Below are positions 42,606-53,749 of a stretch of DNA of 64,000 nucleotides, piece by piece. The position numbers were made by a program, and so were the translations under genes. The notes under the pieces were generated by a model, which was not told the origin of the DNA, made no database searches, and saw nothing but the letters and a program-made list of their open reading frames with translations. The stretch is from Sphingomonas sp. UNC305MFCol5.2 (GTDB taxonomy: Bacteria; Pseudomonadota; Alphaproteobacteria; Sphingomonadales; Sphingomonadaceae), in contig NZ_JOOE01000002.1 of the NCBI RefSeq assembly GCF_000712135.1, positions 558,001 through 622,000 on the forward strand, in the 5' to 3' direction. Every line of letters begins with the position of its first letter. The first letter of the stretch is position 1.

Positions 42606-43319
42606 ATGCGTCAGATCCCCCTCGCCCTGTGCCTCGTGATCGCGACGGCTGGATGTGCCCGAAATCTCCCGCCGCTTCAGTCGACGGCTGATCTCACGGT
42701 GGTGCCGGGCGCCACCAACCTGCCCGCGCCCGTACGCAGCGACCTGATCGCAGCCGACCGTCCGGCACTGATTGGTCCACTCGACACGATTGCCGTCGAG
42801 GTAGTGAGCATTCCGGACTTCAGTCGCGAGCTCCAGGTCGATGCCAGCGGCCGCATCGCCATGCCATTGGCGGGGACTATCGACGCGCGCGACAAAACTG
42901 CCGAAGAACTCGCCCGGACGATCGAAGCGGCGTTGCGCGCGCATTATGTCCGCGACCCCGAGGTGGTGGTCAATATCAAGAACTCGGTGAGTCAGGTTGC
43001 CACCATCGATGGTCAAGTGGTCGAACCGGGTCTGTATCCCGTCACCAACCAGATGACGCTGATGCGCGTGATCGCTTCGGCCAAGGGGCTCACGGAATTC
43101 GCGCGCCAGGATGATGTGGTGATCTTGCGCACGGTAAACGGCCGCCGAATGGCGGGCCTGTACAACATCACCGCCATTCGCCGGAGCGCGTACGAAGATC
43201 CGCCTATTTACGCGAACGATGTGATTATCGTTGGCGATTCTCCGCAGCGGCGCCTATTCCGCGATTTGGTGGCGCTCTCGCCAGTGATTGCCGCGCCATT
43301 GATCGCGGTTCTGCAGTAA
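42606..43319 (+). CDS. Wza/GumB-type polysaccharide export lipoprotein
   Basis: 237-aa outer-membrane export protein. ATG 42606 gives a signal peptide with lipobox ATAGC (Cys18). A poly-export domain follows (DLTVVPGATNL..., GPLDTIAVEVVSIPDFSRELQVDASGRIAMPLAG), then a SLBB domain (DGQVVEPGLYPVTNQMTLMRVIASAKGL) and a late YNITAIRRSAYEDPPIYANDVI segment. It ends with a hydrophobic C-terminal stretch. At 237 aa it is the short GumB-like form. The Wzc-type gene starts ten bases later. Confidence 0.92.
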   Translation: MRQIPLALCLVIATAGCARNLPPLQSTADLTVVPGATNLPAPVRSDLIAADRPALIGPLDTIAVEVVSIPDFSRELQVDASGRIAMPLAGTIDARDKTAEELARTIEAALRAHYVRDPEVVVNIKNSVSQVATIDGQVVEPGLYPVTNQMTLMRVIASAKGLTEFARQDDVVILRTVNGRRMAGLYNITAIRRSAYEDPPIYANDVIIVGDSPQRRLFRDLVALSPVIAAPLIAVLQ

Positions 43320-43329
43320 GGATTTTCTG

Positions 43330-45561
43330 GTGAATCTTGCTTCGAGCCTGCGTCCAGATGTGGCGCCTGGCGCACCCGTGGATTTCGAAGGACGCACCGC
43401 AGATCCGGGGCATGTCCCCCTGATCCAGCAATATTTGCGTATCGTGTTGCGCTGGCGATACGTTATCGTCGGCGTGACTGCTGCCTGCGTGCTGCTGAGC
43501 TTGATCGTCACCTTGCTGATGACGCCGCGTTATACGGCGGAGTCGACGATTGAGATCGCACGTGAATCGGAGCGCGTGACGAATTTTCAAGGCGTCGAGC
43601 GCGAAACCAGCATCGCGGACCAGGAATTCTACCAGACTCAATACGGCCTGTTGCAGTCGCGCTCGCTGTCCGAGCGCGTGGCAACCCAGCTGAAGCTGAT
43701 CGACGACCCCAGTTTCTTTGCCATGTTCGGGGCATCGACCGACAATCCAGCTTTCGAACAAACCAGCGGTCAGTATCGCGCGCAGGGCCGCCCGACGCGC
43801 TTGCGGATCGCAGGCGAAATTCTCCGCAAGAATTTCTCCATTTCGCCGGTCCGCCTGTCGCGCCTCGTCAATATCCGGTTCACAGCTCCCGACCCCGCTT
43901 TTGCGGCCCGTGTCACCAATGCCTGGGCGGAGAATATCATCCAGACCAACCTGGATCGCAAAATCCAGGCGACTTCCTATGGACGCAACCTGCTCGAACG
44001 CCAGCTGGCCCAGGCAAAGGAACGGCTCGACGCGTCGCAGCGCCAATTGGTCAACTATGCGTCACAGCAACGCATCATCAATCTTCCGGCCCAGTCTACC
44101 GGCACCGGAGTGACCGCGGAGCGTTCGATCGTCGCCGACAATCTCGCAGCGCTGAACAGCTCTCTGTCGCAGGCTGTCGCGGACCGCATCCAGGCCGAGG
44201 CGCGCTATCGCCAGCTCGGGGGGGCGGGCGCATCGACCGAAGCACTGCGTAACCAGGCTATCAATACGCTGCGTCAGCGCCGGGCCGAACTGGCGGCCGA
44301 GTATCAGCGGCTGATGACTCAATTCGAGAGCGGCTATCCGCCCGCCCGCGCCATCCAGTCGCAAATCGAGCAGCTCGATCGCAGCATCGCGCGCGAAGAA
44401 TCGCGTGTCTCGGGATCGTTGCTCGCCGACTACCGCCAGGCGCAGGCCCGCGAGCAGGCGCTCAACGCCCGTGTCGAGCAACTGAAATCCGACTATCTCG
44501 GCCTGCGCAACCGCAGCATTCAGTATAATTTGTACCAGCAGGAAGTCGACACCAACAGCGCCCTCTATGACGCGCTGCTGCAGCGTTATAAGGAAATAGG
44601 CGTTGCCGGCGGTGTCGGCATCAACAATATCTCAATCGTAGATCCGGCGGACGTGCCGCAGCGCCCATCCAGCCCCAGGCTGATGTTCAATCTGTTGCTG
44701 GCGCTGGTGGCAGGTCTCGGCCTCGGTGCCCTGCTGGCTCTCGCACTTGAGCAGATGGCCGAAACGATCGATGATCCGGCCGAACTCGAGCGCCGGCTTG
44801 GCCTGCCCTTGCTTGGCGCCGTACCCAAGGTCGAGGATGCCGATCCAGCGGCCGTGCTGCTCGATCGCAAGTCGGATCTGGTCGAATCCTATCTCGGCGT
44901 GCAGACCAACCTTGCCTTCGTGACGGAGCACGGCGCGCCGCGTTCACTCGCCGTCACCTCGACACGGCCGGCCGAGGGCAAATCCACCACGTCGCTTGCG
45001 CTCGCGACCATGTTGGCGCGCGCGCATCGCAAGGTGATCCTGATCGACGGCGACATGCGTTCGCCTTCGGTACATCTGTTGGGCAATGTCAGCCACGATG
45101 TCGGTCTCAGCAACTTCCTATCGGGGCAGGAGGACATTACCTCCCTCACCTTCCCGATGACGGAATTCGGCATTGCGGCGATGACTTCGGGCCCGTTGCC
45201 GCCGAATGCGGCCGAACTTCTAACCGGCAACCGGCTGTCGGTGCTTATCGAGCGCCTTCTGGAAACCTATGACCACGTCGTGATCGACTCGCCGCCGGTA
45301 ATGGGACTTGCCGACGCTCCGCTCATCGCCAACCATGTTGAAGGGGTCGTCTACGCCGTCGAATCGCACGGCATCCGTGTGAGCCAGGTCAAGATCGCGC
45401 TCTCGCGGCTGTTCAGCGCCAATGCCCGTGTCTTTGGCGCAGTGCTCACCAAATTCGAAACCAAACGATCCAATTACGGCTACGGCTATGGCTATGAATA
45501 TGGCTACAACTACGGCCGTGACGGGCTGGCCAAGAGCAAAAGCGCGCGGCAGCAGGGATGA
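43330..45561 (+). CDS. Wzc-type chain-length regulator with BY tyrosine-kinase domain
   Basis: 743-aa inner-membrane protein with an N-terminal Wzz-like chain-length domain, two helices (about 43-63 and 452-472), coiled-coil periplasmic domain (about 230-430) and a fused C-terminal BY-kinase. The kinase has Walker A RPAEGKSTTS (about 543-552), Walker A' with VILIDGDMRSP, and Walker B VVIDSPPV. The tail holds a run of seven tyrosines in alternation with Gly, Glu and Asn (about residues 715-729), the autophosphorylation cluster. It starts at GTG 43330. No Wzb phosphatase is in the window. It controls polymer length and export with the Wza protein upstream. Confidence 0.93.
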   Translation: MNLASSLRPDVAPGAPVDFEGRTADPGHVPLIQQYLRIVLRWRYVIVGVTAACVLLSLIVTLLMTPRYTAESTIEIARESERVTNFQGVERETSIADQEFYQTQYGLLQSRSLSERVATQLKLIDDPSFFAMFGASTDNPAFEQTSGQYRAQGRPTRLRIAGEILRKNFSISPVRLSRLVNIRFTAPDPAFAARVTNAWAENIIQTNLDRKIQATSYGRNLLERQLAQAKERLDASQRQLVNYASQQRIINLPAQSTGTGVTAERSIVADNLAALNSSLSQAVADRIQAEARYRQLGGAGASTEALRNQAINTLRQRRAELAAEYQRLMTQFESGYPPARAIQSQIEQLDRSIAREESRVSGSLLADYRQAQAREQALNARVEQLKSDYLGLRNRSIQYNLYQQEVDTNSALYDALLQRYKEIGVAGGVGINNISIVDPADVPQRPSSPRLMFNLLLALVAGLGLGALLALALEQMAETIDDPAELERRLGLPLLGAVPKVEDADPAAVLLDRKSDLVESYLGVQTNLAFVTEHGAPRSLAVTSTRPAEGKSTTSLALATMLARAHRKVILIDGDMRSPSVHLLGNVSHDVGLSNFLSGQEDITSLTFPMTEFGIAAMTSGPLPPNAAELLTGNRLSVLIERLLETYDHVVIDSPPVMGLADAPLIANHVEGVVYAVESHGIRVSQVKIALSRLFSANARVFGAVLTKFETKRSNYGYGYGYEYGYNYGRDGLAKSKSARQQG

Positions 45562-46844
45562 GGCCGCTCGTCGCCCAGCTCAGGCGGCGTTCGCTCGCCG
45601 AGTGGGGAGCGAGGATCCTGCTGACGGCAATCGTCGGCGTGATCGGCTATGGAGCGGTGACGCAGTCACTCGCCAATTCGCTGTCCGATCGCAAGTCGCA
45701 CTTGGCATTGCGGCTTGCACCCTATGACGCCCGGCTGCTGGCGGAGGAAGCACGCGCACGGACGCTCGACGAGCTCGCAAAAATCTCCGCCGGAGCGAAA
45801 TTGAACGGTGAGGCGCAAGCCCGGCTCAACGAGGCCGAAGCCCTCGCCCACCAGGCGCTGAAGCGGGATTCGATGGCGATTCCCGCAGTGACGACGCTCG
45901 GCACCCTGGCCCAGCTGCGTGGCGACTTGCCGAAAGCGCGGCGTTGGATGAAATATTCCGAACAGCTGTCGCGGCGCGATCTCGCTACGCAGCTGTGGTT
46001 GATCGAAGACGCGGTGGGGCGCGAAGACGTTGCCGACGCACTTCACCATTATGACATCGCGCTGCGCGTAAAGCGCGGTGCATCCGATCTGCTCTTCCCC
46101 GTTCTGGCCCAGGCGAGTACCGACCCGGAAATCGCCTCCGAGCTGGTACGGACGCTTTCGGCAAAGCCGCTTTGGGGCGAGCAGTTCATAGCTTTTGCGG
46201 CTTCCAAGACGCCGGCGCCGAATGCCACGGCGCGACTGTTTCTGGCATTGCGGCGTGCCGGCGTGCCGATTTCCGATGCTGCATCGGGCGCGCTCATCGA
46301 CGCCCTGATCACGAAGGGCCAGGTCGAGGAGGCATGGGCGTATTTCTCCCGGATTCGTCCCCGTGCGGATCGCACGCGCTCGCGCGATCCGAACTTTACC
46401 GCTTCGATCGCGCGCGCCAGCCATTTCGACTGGGTGACGGCAGGGGACGGTGCAGGCCTGTTTGCCTCGATTCAGCGGAGTGGCGACGGCGGGTTGCTTG
46501 ATTTTTCTGCGCCGGCAGGCGCGGGAGGAACATTGGTCTGGCAACTGCAGATGCTGCCGGCAGGCCGTTACGTCCTCGAAGGCCAAAGCGTCGGCATCGA
46601 CCAGCCCGAACGTTCTCGCCCCTATTGGGTTGTGACGTGCCGTGCCGATGGGCGCGAACTCGGCCGGGTCGTCATGCCCAATTCAGCCGAGAATGCCGGC
46701 CGGTTTGTTGGACATGTCACCGTTCCGCCGGGCTGTACCGCGCAGATGCTGGTGTTTATCGCTCCCGGCTCGGACGCCGTGGGCGGCCTGACCGGCCAGC
46801 TCGAATATGTCCAATTGCGCCCCGCAATAGACGCAACTCAGTGA
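45558..46844 (+). CDS. EPS-locus membrane protein with TPR-like helices, unknown
   Basis: 428-aa protein starting at ATG 45558, overlapping the Wzc stop by four bases. One N-terminal helix (about 18-38) anchors it, followed by a long Ala/Leu/Arg-rich helical region (about 50-290) with TPR-like pairs (AEALAHQALKRD, LGTLAQLRGDLPKARRW), and a C-terminal beta-rich domain (about 300-428) with WQLQMLPAGRYVLEG and WVVTCRADGRELG. I recognise no named family. Its place at the end of the operon suggests an accessory role in EPS assembly or modification. Confidence 0.7.
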   Translation: MRPLVAQLRRRSLAEWGARILLTAIVGVIGYGAVTQSLANSLSDRKSHLALRLAPYDARLLAEEARARTLDELAKISAGAKLNGEAQARLNEAEALAHQALKRDSMAIPAVTTLGTLAQLRGDLPKARRWMKYSEQLSRRDLATQLWLIEDAVGREDVADALHHYDIALRVKRGASDLLFPVLAQASTDPEIASELVRTLSAKPLWGEQFIAFAASKTPAPNATARLFLALRRAGVPISDAASGALIDALITKGQVEEAWAYFSRIRPRADRTRSRDPNFTASIARASHFDWVTAGDGAGLFASIQRSGDGGLLDFSAPAGAGGTLVWQLQMLPAGRYVLEGQSVGIDQPERSRPYWVVTCRADGRELGRVVMPNSAENAGRFVGHVTVPPGCTAQMLVFIAPGSDAVGGLTGQLEYVQLRPAIDATQ

Positions 46845-46881
46845 GGCCTTCATCTCGGGGGACCGCGCAGAGAGAGCGGAT

Positions 46882-47109
46882 ATGATCGAGTTTGGGCGCG
46901 CTCCGGCATTGTGCAGTTACTGCGGGCCTTCGCATGTGCTGGTCCGTGAAGACGTCGCCTCGGAAACCCTGCTGGCTTGCCTGAAATGCGCAGTGCCGAT
47001 CGGGACTGCTGCCGAGGTTTGCGGTTTCGATCTTTTTAGCTTCCCTGACCAGCTTGAGCGTCTCATCCCCGCTGACGCCGGGCCGCCTTCCCATCCCCCT
47101 CGCACCTAG
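46882..47109 (+). CDS. Small CxxC-pair protein
   Basis: 75-aa protein from ATG 46882 with AGAGAGAGCGGAT upstream. It has two Cys pairs, CSYC (about 11-14) and CLKC (about 33-36), the layout of a small zinc ribbon, with a further Cys in EVCGFD. It follows the EPS operon by 37 bases and is convergent with the lyase gene. The function is unknown; coding status rests on the Cys pairs and ribosome-binding site. Confidence 0.45.
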   Translation: MIEFGRAPALCSYCGPSHVLVREDVASETLLACLKCAVPIGTAAEVCGFDLFSFPDQLERLIPADAGPPSHPPRT

Positions 47110-47154
47110 CGCTTGCCCCTAGTCCGCGCGTCCTCAATTAGGCGCGGCAAAAGA

Positions 47155-49404
47155 TCACCGACCCGGATATGCGGTAATGCGGAACGTGAAGCCGGGGGTC
47201 GTGAATAAGGTGGCGTTGGTGACGTTCCGAAGCGCCAGACTCACTTCGTCCGTGCCGCTGTAAAATGGCATCAGCAGGAAGCCACCCGCATTGGTGACCT
47301 CGCTCTCGTAGCCCACAACAAGCTCATCGGTCGGCTTTACGCCCGGCAAGGGTCTGGCGGCGAGCACGGCACCGGTCAGTGAAGCATAGCTGGTGTCCGG
47401 GAAGACGCCCGTGACCGGGACGCCGGTCAGGCGGGAAAGTGTCAGGTCCGTAATGCCGCTGCACCGGGCGGCGATGGCAAAACGGTCATCGAATACCATC
47501 GAGCGCGCGACATGGAATTCACGGACGGTCGTCGGAGCGCTCTCGGTCGCGACGATGCCGAACGCCCAGCTATTGGTGTTGCGCGTATCGCTGATCTCGT
47601 CGTCGATTGTCAGGCGTCCGATGCGTCCGCCTTGCGCTAGCATGAGCCAACCGACCTTCGTGACTGCCGGCACCGTACCGCCGTCGGGATTGCGCCAGCG
47701 GTTGCGCGAGAAAGTGACCGCCTCACACGTGGTCGTGCGGTCCGTGATGATATAGGCGCCGCGCGTGAAGCCGCTTGCGCCGTTGCCCATCACGTCGATC
47801 ATGCCGAAATTGGCAGCTTGCAAGCTGATGCCGATGGCCTGACTGGCCCGCCCGCTCCGCGACGGGGCGCGCTTCATCTCGTTGCGCGCGACGATCAGGC
47901 TCTCGATCGGAGCGACTGTGCTGTCGGTGCCAAAATACTGGATGCCGGTCGGCAAAGTCAGATTTGCTACGTTGGTGTCGTCGGCGGACATGTCGATCAG
48001 GTTGTCGGCAATCTCGACGAGCCGCGGCGGCCCCTTCCCGCCGGAACCGTCGAACGCGATGTCGACGCCACAATATTTGATGCGGCGAAGAATATTACCG
48101 GTGACCTTCACTGCCTCGACCCGACTGTAGCCGTTCTCGGTAACGAAGAAGCCGCGATTGGCCCCGTCAACCAGATTCCCGCGCAAGATCGTGTTGGAGC
48201 CATGCGTCTCGATCGCCGAGTTGACGCCGCCGAGATTTGCCGGGGTCGGCGCATAGATCAGCGCGTTTCGCCAGAAACAGCCCTCGACCAGCGCATCGTC
48301 GCACCACAGGAAGATACTGGAATGGTCGTAGGTGTCGAGCCCAAGCTCCAGGAAGTTGCAATCGAGGATGCGCCAGCGCCGACCTACCCCCGCGGACCCG
48401 ACACGCCCACAGATGATGACCGAGACACCTCCCTGATTCTTGAAGGTACATTCCGAGATAGTGACGTCGTCGGCACGTCCGGCGTTTCCTTCCCAGAAAA
48501 TCGCTGCCTGATGATAACGCTTGTATCGCTGTTCTTGAGTGAGACGTGTATTGGAAGGATCGGGCGAAAAATAGTTATTCCTGGCATTCATATCGAAGGT
48601 TACCCCTTCGAATTTTACATTGGATAGCGCTTCTTCACTATAAAATACCGCAAAATTCTGGGGACGCGACCGTGACGAGACATTGTCGGCAACTTTTAGC
48701 GTAGCTCCGCTGCCGATGAGGCAGACATTCGACTTCATCCTGAGTGCATATTTCAGGGTCTGTCCAAAAATGGACGATCCGATATAGCTTGAGGCGAGCG
48801 TGGCAGGCGTGACGGTATAGGTGCCCGCCGGCAGCATTATTTGAACCGTGTCCTCGTCACTCAGGGTACTCGCATGATCTATCGCTGCCTGAATCGCTGC
48901 GGTGTCGTCAGCGGACCCGTTGCCTTTGGCCCCGAAGTCTTTGACGGAAATCGTCTCGCGGCTCTTGTCCTGTAAAGTACGCGGAACCGCCGTGTCTCCC
49001 GCCTGATGGAAAACCGCTTCGCCGGAACCGTCACCCGCGCCCGGTTGCGCGAGCAGCGCGGGATCGATCGGATCTATGTCGCGCAGGAGCGCGCCCGCCG
49101 CGGTTTGCAGAACGCCGCGGTATTGAAGCGACCTATCGAAATAGATCTCCGGGAACCGCCCGCTCGCGTCCGCAACGACAGGATTGCCGTGCAGCGTCGT
49201 CAGCGCCGCCGTTGTGTAGACCGGTTGCGGACTGGTGGTGGCGGTCGCATAGAAATACCATCTCGCACCTGCTAAGGGGGACGAGTTGGGATAAGTTGCG
49301 GGGGACAGATCCGCGAGAAGCTCAGCGGCTATGGCGTTTCCCGACGGTACGCCCACGGCGAGGGCCGCGAGCAGATGCCGGCGCGAGGGTTGATGGATCT
49401 TCAT
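47155..49404 (-). CDS. Tat-exported pectate-lyase-fold protein with tailspike-like N-terminus
   Basis: 749-aa protein. ATG 49404 is chosen because it starts a twin-arginine signal (SRRHLLAALAVG, residues about 7-18), after which the cleavage segment AIAAE follows. Residues about 25-125 (ATYPNSSPLAGARWYFYATA... PVVADASGRFPEIYFD... YRGVLQTAAGALLRDIDP) resemble the head-binding domain of phage tailspikes and related enzymes. The body starts with the pectate-lyase-superfamily hallmark ISVKDFGAKGNGSADDTAAIQAAIDHA and continues as a right-handed beta-helix. A catalytic set cannot be read. It lies beside the EPS locus and is a candidate polysaccharide-modifying or -degrading enzyme. Confidence 0.82.
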   Translation of the reverse strand: MKIHQPSRRHLLAALAVGVPSGNAIAAELLADLSPATYPNSSPLAGARWYFYATATTSPQPVYTTAALTTLHGNPVVADASGRFPEIYFDRSLQYRGVLQTAAGALLRDIDPIDPALLAQPGAGDGSGEAVFHQAGDTAVPRTLQDKSRETISVKDFGAKGNGSADDTAAIQAAIDHASTLSDEDTVQIMLPAGTYTVTPATLASSYIGSSIFGQTLKYALRMKSNVCLIGSGATLKVADNVSSRSRPQNFAVFYSEEALSNVKFEGVTFDMNARNNYFSPDPSNTRLTQEQRYKRYHQAAIFWEGNAGRADDVTISECTFKNQGGVSVIICGRVGSAGVGRRWRILDCNFLELGLDTYDHSSIFLWCDDALVEGCFWRNALIYAPTPANLGGVNSAIETHGSNTILRGNLVDGANRGFFVTENGYSRVEAVKVTGNILRRIKYCGVDIAFDGSGGKGPPRLVEIADNLIDMSADDTNVANLTLPTGIQYFGTDSTVAPIESLIVARNEMKRAPSRSGRASQAIGISLQAANFGMIDVMGNGASGFTRGAYIITDRTTTCEAVTFSRNRWRNPDGGTVPAVTKVGWLMLAQGGRIGRLTIDDEISDTRNTNSWAFGIVATESAPTTVREFHVARSMVFDDRFAIAARCSGITDLTLSRLTGVPVTGVFPDTSYASLTGAVLAARPLPGVKPTDELVVGYESEVTNAGGFLLMPFYSGTDEVSLALRNVTNATLFTTPGFTFRITAYPGR

Positions 49405-49572
49405 CGTGAGCCGCTCCGTGGTTCGCGTGAGTGTGATAGCCGCGCCGCCACCACGAAGGCACCAAAAAGCTGCGTAACGAGTTGGAAGCAAGGGGTGACG
49501 CGGAAACGGGGCCGTGGTGTGTGACCTCTGCGCTACTTCCCGGCGCGCGGAGCGCCGTTATAGTGCGCGGCG

Positions 49573-50847
49573 ATGGCATCCCCTTCCCCTGCGCGGCACC
49601 GCCTGCGATCGATCCTCGGCGGCTCGGCCGGCAATCTCGTCGAATGGTATGACTGGTATGCCTATGCGGTGCTCGCCACCTATCTGGCGCCGCATTTCTT
49701 CCCCGACGACGCGTCGAAGGACCTGAACGCCTGGGCAGTGTTCGCCGTGGGCTTCTTCATGCGGCCGATCGGCGGCTGGCTGATGGGAGTCTATGGCGAT
49801 CGCCACGGCCGAAAGGCGGGACTGACGCTTTCAGTTACGCTGATGTGTATCGGCTCGCTGATGATCGCGCTTACTCCCGACTATGCGACGATCGGCTCGC
49901 TGGCCACGGTCTCGCTGGTCGTCGCACGGCTGATCCAGGGCTTGTCGCTCGGCGGCGAATATGGCGCAAGCGCGACCTACCTCTCCGAAATGGCGGGCAA
50001 GCGGCACCGCGGATTCTTCTCCAGCTTCCAATATGTCACGCTGATCTCGGGCCAACTCACCGCGCTGCTCGTATTGCTCGTGCTGCAAGCTTCGATGCCG
50101 GAGAGCGATCTCAAGCAATGGGGCTGGCGCATTCCCTTCGCCGTCGGCGGCGTATTGGCAGTGATCGTATTCTGGCTGCGCCGACGGCTTGCCGAAACGG
50201 AGAGCTTCGAAAAGCGGGATACCGCGCGCAAATCCGGCTTCGGCGCATTGTTCCTCGAGCATCCGCGCGAGGCCGTGGTGGTGATGCTGATGACCGCCGG
50301 CGGCACGCTCGCTTTCTATGCCTATACGATCTACCCGATCGCCTTCCTCAAGAAGACCGCCGGCTTCTCGGATGCGATGGCGACGCAGGTCAATGCGGCG
50401 GCGCTGTTCGTATTCATGGCGATCCAGCCGCTCGCGGGGGCATTGTCGGACCGGATCGGGCGCAAGCCGCTGATGGTGGGATTCGGCTTGTTGGGCGTGC
50501 TGCTCACCTGGCCGATCTTCACGGCGCTCGAGAATGTCGAGACCGCGTGGCAGGCATTCTGGCTGATGACGGGAGCGCTGGTGATCGTCACCGGCTACAC
50601 CTCCATCAACGCCGTCGTGAAGGCGGAGCTCTTTCCCGCGCATATCCGGACGCTCGGCGTCGCGTTGCCCTATGCGCTCGCCAACGCGATCTTCGGCGGC
50701 ACCGCGCCCTATGTGGCCTTGTGGTTCAAGGACGCGGGCTGGGAGCGCGGCTTCTACTGGTATGTCACCGCCATGATCGGGATTTCGCTGATAACCTATC
50801 TCAGGATGCGCGATACGGCGAAGCATAGCCGCATCGTCGAGGACTAA
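49573..50847 (+). CDS. MFS metabolite:H+ symporter (alpha-ketoglutarate permease-like)
   Basis: 424-aa transporter with 12 helices, of the MHS (metabolite:H+ symporter) branch of the MFS that imports alpha-ketoglutarate, proline/betaine or citrate. The start SAGNLVEWYDWYAYAVLATYLAPHFFP and the loop GDRHGRK are diagnostic for this branch, and a second GALSDRIGRK appears at the second half. The stop TAA overlaps the stop of the convergent response regulator by three bases. The exact substrate is not readable from sequence. Confidence 0.9.
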   Translation: MASPSPARHRLRSILGGSAGNLVEWYDWYAYAVLATYLAPHFFPDDASKDLNAWAVFAVGFFMRPIGGWLMGVYGDRHGRKAGLTLSVTLMCIGSLMIALTPDYATIGSLATVSLVVARLIQGLSLGGEYGASATYLSEMAGKRHRGFFSSFQYVTLISGQLTALLVLLVLQASMPESDLKQWGWRIPFAVGGVLAVIVFWLRRRLAETESFEKRDTARKSGFGALFLEHPREAVVVMLMTAGGTLAFYAYTIYPIAFLKKTAGFSDAMATQVNAAALFVFMAIQPLAGALSDRIGRKPLMVGFGLLGVLLTWPIFTALENVETAWQAFWLMTGALVIVTGYTSINAVVKAELFPAHIRTLGVALPYALANAIFGGTAPYVALWFKDAGWERGFYWYVTAMIGISLITYLRMRDTAKHSRIVED

Positions 50848-51230
50848 GCGAGGATCCCGCCGTCGCGGCTGGCGAGCACGCGGCCGATCGAATCGAACAG
50901 CGCATCCATCGCCACCGGCTTGAACAGCACGTCGTCGGCGCCGAGCCCCATGCAGCGCTCGCGCAGATCGACTGCGGTGTCCGCGGTGACCACGATGATC
51001 GGCAGTTCGCCTTTCTCGTCGTCACGCGCGCGGATACGGCGGATCGTCTCGAAGCCGTCAGTGCCCGGCATGCGCAGATCGACCAGCACGACGTCGAAGC
51101 TTTCGGCATCGATCCTCTCCAGCCCCTCTTCGGCCCAGCTCGCCTCAGCCATGGTCGCCCCGGCGACGTCGAGCATGTCCTTCACGACCCGACGGTTCAT
51201 CGGATCGTCCTCGATGAAGAGGATGTTCAT
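50844..51230 (-). CDS. Single-domain response regulator
   Basis: 128-aa CheY-like receiver without an output domain. The acid pair is Asp8/Asp9 (FIEDDPMN), the phosphorylated residue is Asp51 in VVLVDLRMPG, and the Thr in VVTADT and Lys in LFKPV complete the site. It is the last gene of the EAL-histidine kinase-regulator operon, 68 bases downstream of the kinase, and probably receives phosphate from it. Single-domain receivers of this kind are typical phosphorelay intermediates in alphaproteobacteria. Confidence 0.9.
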   Translation of the reverse strand: MNILFIEDDPMNRRVVKDMLDVAGATMAEASWAEEGLERIDAESFDVVLVDLRMPGTDGFETIRRIRARDDEKGELPIIVVTADTAVDLRERCMGLGADDVLFKPVAMDALFDSIGRVLASRDGGILA

Positions 51231-51298
51231 TGGCTGCCGCCGGAGCGGAGCGAGGGAAAGGGGGCGACCATTTTTATCATATAAAGTGTGCTATCGCG

Positions 51299-53745
<2,447 letters not shown>

Positions 53746-53749
<4 letters not shown>

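Noticed and set aside
47155..49404. Prophage remnant suggested by the tailspike-like protein
   Set aside because: No other phage gene, integrase or attachment site is nearby; a Tat signal indicates a cellular exported protein.
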